35,006 nucleotides of DNA, taken from an uncultured Clostridia bacterium (GTDB lineage: Bacteria > Bacillota > Clostridia > Christensenellales > Borkfalkiaceae). The notes under the pieces were generated by a model, which saw only the letters and a program-made list of their open reading frames with translations, was not told where the DNA came from and did no database searches. A program made the translations under genes and the position numbers. The DNA is taken from assembly GCA_944375795.1 (NCBI GenBank), contig CALWAU010000008.1, positions 1 to 35,006 on the forward strand, written 5' to 3'. Shown here piece by piece: positions 32,602 through 35,006 of the stretch; the stretch's first letter is position 1; each line of letters begins with the position of its first letter.

Positions 32602-32738
32602 ATTCGACGGTATGTTAGTTTATTTTTGCTAAACTTTTCGTTTATCATAAGCAAACCGAAAAAATAAGCTTGCTGCCGCCAAGAAAAAAGTTTACTTTTA
32701 CAAAACCCGACCGACGAAAAAGCAAAGGAGGCCCCCGT

Positions 32739-33272
32739 ATGAATCTGGGCAGAAAAATCAGACAGATGCGAAACCAGAAGGGTTTGACGCAGGAAGAGCT
32801 GGCTGACCGATGCGAACTTACGAAAGGTTATATCTCTCAGCTGGAAAACGACCTGAACAGCCCCTCCATCGCCACGCTCACCGATATCCTCTCCGCCCTC
32901 GGCAGCAATCTCTCGGAATTTTTCCGGGAAGAGAGCGAGGAAAAAGTGGTGTTTACGAAGGAGGAATTTTTTGAGAAGGATTCGGACGGCGTCTTATGGA
33001 AATGGCTGATCCCCAACGCGCAGAAGAACATGATGGAGCCCGTACTGGTCGAATTGGCGGAAGGCGCGTCCACCGCGGAGGACATCCCGCATGAGGGCGA
33101 GGAATTCGGTTACGTCCTGGAGGGCAGAATCGCCGTCGCGCTCGGCAATAAACATTATATATGCAGAAAGGGAGAGGCGTTCTATTATCCCGCCGAAAAG
33201 CCGCACGGCATTCTCAACAAGGGCCGCGGAAAAGCAAAATTCCTCTGGATTTCCACGCCCCCCAACTTCTGA
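32739..33272 (+). CDS. XRE-family regulator with cupin domain
   Basis: 177 residues. An N-terminal helix-turn-helix of the Xre/Cro type (about 3-58; LTQEELADRCELTKGYISQLE) is followed by a C-terminal cupin_2 domain (about 100-175; HEGEEFGYVLEGRIAV, GEAFYYPAEKPHGILN). This PuuR-like layout senses a small ligand in the cupin; regulators of this kind next to potABCD genes often respond to polyamines. The start is ATG 32739, with AAGGAGG 7 nt upstream. It lies 69 bp before potA on the same strand without a terminator between, so it probably controls its own operon with the transporter. The ligand is inferred from context. Confidence 0.92.
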   Translation: MNLGRKIRQMRNQKGLTQEELADRCELTKGYISQLENDLNSPSIATLTDILSALGSNLSEFFREESEEKVVFTKEEFFEKDSDGVLWKWLIPNAQKNMMEPVLVELAEGASTAEDIPHEGEEFGYVLEGRIAVALGNKHYICRKGEAFYYPAEKPHGILNKGRGKAKFLWISTPPNF

Positions 33273-33341
33273 CGAAAGAAAGTAAGAAAAATACGGACGG
33301 AGCGCGGCGCGGAAGGCGCCCGCGCCGAGGAGGCTCACTCT

Positions 33342-34856
33342 ATGGATAAAAATGCCGCAAACATCATCGAACTCGTGGACGTATGCAAGCAATTCGACGG
33401 CGTCAACGTCATCGAAAACATGAATCTGTACATCCGCAAGGGCGAATTTGTCACTCTGCTGGGTCCCTCCGGCTGCGGAAAGACCACGACGCTGCGCATG
33501 ATAGCGGGCTTTGAAATGCCGACGAGCGGAAAAATTCTGCTCAACGGCGAGGACATCAGCGCCCTCCCCCCCAACAAGCGCCCCGTCAATACCGTCTTTC
33601 AGAAATATGCCCTCTTCCCCCACCTCAACGTGTTCGACAACGTGGCGTTCGGGCTCAAGCTCAAGCGCACCCCGACGACCTTCGTGGACAAAAAGGGCAG
33701 AACAAAGACCAAAAACGTAAAATTGTCCCGCGCGGAAATCGCGAAAAAGGTGAAAAACGCCCTGGAGGTGGTAGACCTCGAAGGCTTTGAAAAACGGAGC
33801 ATTTCCACCCTCTCGGGCGGACAGCAGCAACGCATCGCCATCGCCCGCGCCATCGTCAACGAGCCGGAAATTCTCCTCCTCGACGAACCCCTCGGCGCAC
33901 TCGACCTCAAAATGCGCAAGGAGATGCAGCTCGAACTCAAAGCGATGCACCGCCGGCTGGGAATCACCTTCATCTACGTGACGCACGACCAGGAAGAGGC
34001 GCTTACGATGTCGGACACGGTCGTGGTCATGTCGGACGGCTACATTCAGCAGATAGGCACACCGGAAATGATCTACAACGAGCCCAAGAATATGTTCGTC
34101 GCCGACTTCATCGGGGAGAGCAACATCTTTTCGGGCACGATGCCCGCAGACAATCTCGTCCGTTTTTGCGGAAAGGCGTTCGTCTGCGAGGACGGCGGCT
34201 TTGAAAAGGACGAACCGGTCGACGTCGTCGTCCGCCCCGAGGACGTGCACATCGTCCCCGCGGACAAGGGCGCGCTGAAAGGAAAGGTCACTTCCGTCAT
34301 CTTCAAGGGAATCCACTATCAGATCCTCGTGCAGTGCGGCAGATACGAAATCGAGATCCAGAGCACCGCCGCGCCCGCCGTGGGCGAAGAAATCGGGCTC
34401 ACCGTCTCCCCCGACGGCATCCACGTCATGAAAAAGAACTTCCGCGTCAATCAGTATACGGGCGTCATCACCAAGAAAAACACCGTGAAATTCGGAGACG
34501 GGGAATTTGCGTGCGACGTGACCCAGCTCTATCCCGGAAGTCACCTGGACGACGAGGGGTACCTCATCACCGCCAAGGGAAAAAAACTCGACCTCACGGA
34601 CGTGGAGGTCAACGTCGAGGTGGGGCTGCAAGACATTGCCATGAGCGACAATCCCGACGAGGGCGGCGCGAAGGGACACATCATTTCCCTCATCTACAAG
34701 AGCGAATATTACCGCTATATCGTCCGCACCGAGAACGAAGAAGATTACGTGCTGGCCTGCGAGGATCTCTGGAACGAAAACGATCTCGTCAGCCTCGTGA
34801 TCCCGCCCGACAAAATAAAGCTCACGCTGAAAAATCCCGAGGAGAACAAATTATGA
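33342..34856 (+). CDS. potA: PotA-type polyamine ABC transporter ATPase
   Basis: ATPase of a spermidine/putrescine import system, acting on the inner face of the membrane with PotB/PotC. 504 residues against about 370 normally. The ATPase domain shows Walker A GPSGCGKT (about 42-49), Q-loop FQKYALFPHL, signature LSGGQQQR, Walker B LLLDEPLGALD and the H-loop THDQEEAL. There is an extra ~15-residue Lys/Thr-rich insert after the Q-loop helix (VDKKGRTKTKN). The C-terminus holds two TOBE-like segments, one from about 325 (KGKVTSVIFKGIHYQILV) and one from about 445 (KGHIISLIYKSEYYRYIV), with a linker between. GGAGG lies 8 nt before the ATG. Its TGA overlaps the potB ATG. Other polyamine- or iron-type substrates cannot be excluded. 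Confidence 0.93.
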   Translation: MDKNAANIIELVDVCKQFDGVNVIENMNLYIRKGEFVTLLGPSGCGKTTTLRMIAGFEMPTSGKILLNGEDISALPPNKRPVNTVFQKYALFPHLNVFDNVAFGLKLKRTPTTFVDKKGRTKTKNVKLSRAEIAKKVKNALEVVDLEGFEKRSISTLSGGQQQRIAIARAIVNEPEILLLDEPLGALDLKMRKEMQLELKAMHRRLGITFIYVTHDQEEALTMSDTVVVMSDGYIQQIGTPEMIYNEPKNMFVADFIGESNIFSGTMPADNLVRFCGKAFVCEDGGFEKDEPVDVVVRPEDVHIVPADKGALKGKVTSVIFKGIHYQILVQCGRYEIEIQSTAAPAVGEEIGLTVSPDGIHVMKKNFRVNQYTGVITKKNTVKFGDGEFACDVTQLYPGSHLDDEGYLITAKGKKLDLTDVEVNVEVGLQDIAMSDNPDEGGAKGHIISLIYKSEYYRYIVRTENEEDYVLACEDLWNENDLVSLVIPPDKIKLTLKNPEENKL

Positions 34857-35006
34857 CAAGAGCGAAACTGCATTTTTCCCGCAAGCTCCTCGCGATCCCC
34901 TACGGGCTGTTTCTCGCCCTGTTCGTCGTCATTCCCCTGCTCATCATCGTTTACTATGCTTTCACCGACCGGAGCGGGAATTTCACTTTTGACAACTTTG
35001 TGAATT
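34853..35006 (+). CDS. potB: PotB-type permease, partial at window edge
   Basis: Only the first 51 residues lie in the window. They show a short basic start, a membrane helix (YGLFLALFVVIPLLIIVYYA) and the segment FTDRSGNFTFDNFVN, typical of the N-terminus of PotB/PotC-like permeases, which form the membrane channel for polyamine uptake. The ATG overlaps the potA stop (ATGA) and is preceded by GAGGAG at 8 nt, so it is translationally coupled to potA. The gene runs off the right end. Confidence 0.85.
   Translation, partial: MTRAKLHFSRKLLAIPYGLFLALFVVIPLLIIVYYAFTDRSGNFTFDNFVN

Overview
The window reads as a piece of chromosome from a low-complexity-rich, moderately GC-rich Gram-positive (Bacillota, Clostridia-like) bacterium. 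The basis is the gene content and order (a mraZ-rsmH-ftsL-ftsI-murE-mraY-murD-ftsW-murA-ftsQ-ftsA-ftsZ division/cell-wall cluster, and an ftsK-rimO-pgsA-cinA-recA-nadE-rny block), the presence of spoVG and RNase Y, strong AGGAGG-type ribosome binding sites, and textbook sigma-A promoters with 17-bp spacers. MurE carries the DNPR motif of meso-diaminopimelate-adding enzymes. A gut Christensenellales-type clostridium would fit, but that is inference; no phylogenetic search was possible. Apart from spoVG (also found in non-sporulating Bacillota) no sporulation-specific gene is visible.

Layout. (1) 1-620: an intergenic and tRNA region with short direct repeats, a tRNA-Thr(GGT) with its terminator, and upstream of it on the same strand a 5'-half tRNA-Thr remnant behind a perfect promoter. 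(2) 621-2774: a stand-alone intracellular GH36 alpha-galactosidase. (3) 2876-14464, all minus strand: ftsK, rimO, pgsA, cinA, recA, nadE and then rny with its own promoter; ftsK has its own promoter and the genes below it are tightly packed. (4) 14618-16401: murC (minus) divergent from spoVG (plus). (5) 16540-31880, all minus strand: murI followed by the dcw cluster from mraZ to ftsZ. A terminator after ftsQ and a perfect promoter before ftsA split off an ftsA-ftsZ unit. murF, murG and murB are absent from the cluster. (6) 32033-35006, plus strand: rpsT, then an XRE-cupin regulator, an ABC ATPase of the PotA (spermidine/putrescine) type with a doubled C-terminal regulatory region, and the start of potB.

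How it works together. Most of the window makes and divides the cell wall: MurI provides D-glutamate, MurA, MurC, MurD and MurE build the UDP-MurNAc-peptide, MraY puts it on the lipid carrier, FtsW and FtsI polymerise and cross-link at the septum, FtsL and FtsQ bridge, FtsA and FtsZ form the ring, FtsK clears DNA, and MraZ controls the cluster. The second block handles genome maintenance (RecA, FtsK), RNA turnover (RNase Y), phospholipid and NAD synthesis.

No new multi-gene defence or mobile system is visible. The most unusual signals are regulatory or architectural: two LexA/SOS-box-like palindromes just upstream of mraZ inside an extended murI 3' end, a parS/Noc-like palindrome between rsmH and ftsL, an FtsL with a ~165-residue cytoplasmic extension, an FtsZ with Tyr/Gly/Gln-rich tails, an FtsA with a degenerate nucleotide motif, a CinA with an unrecognisable N-domain, and the double-TOBE PotA.
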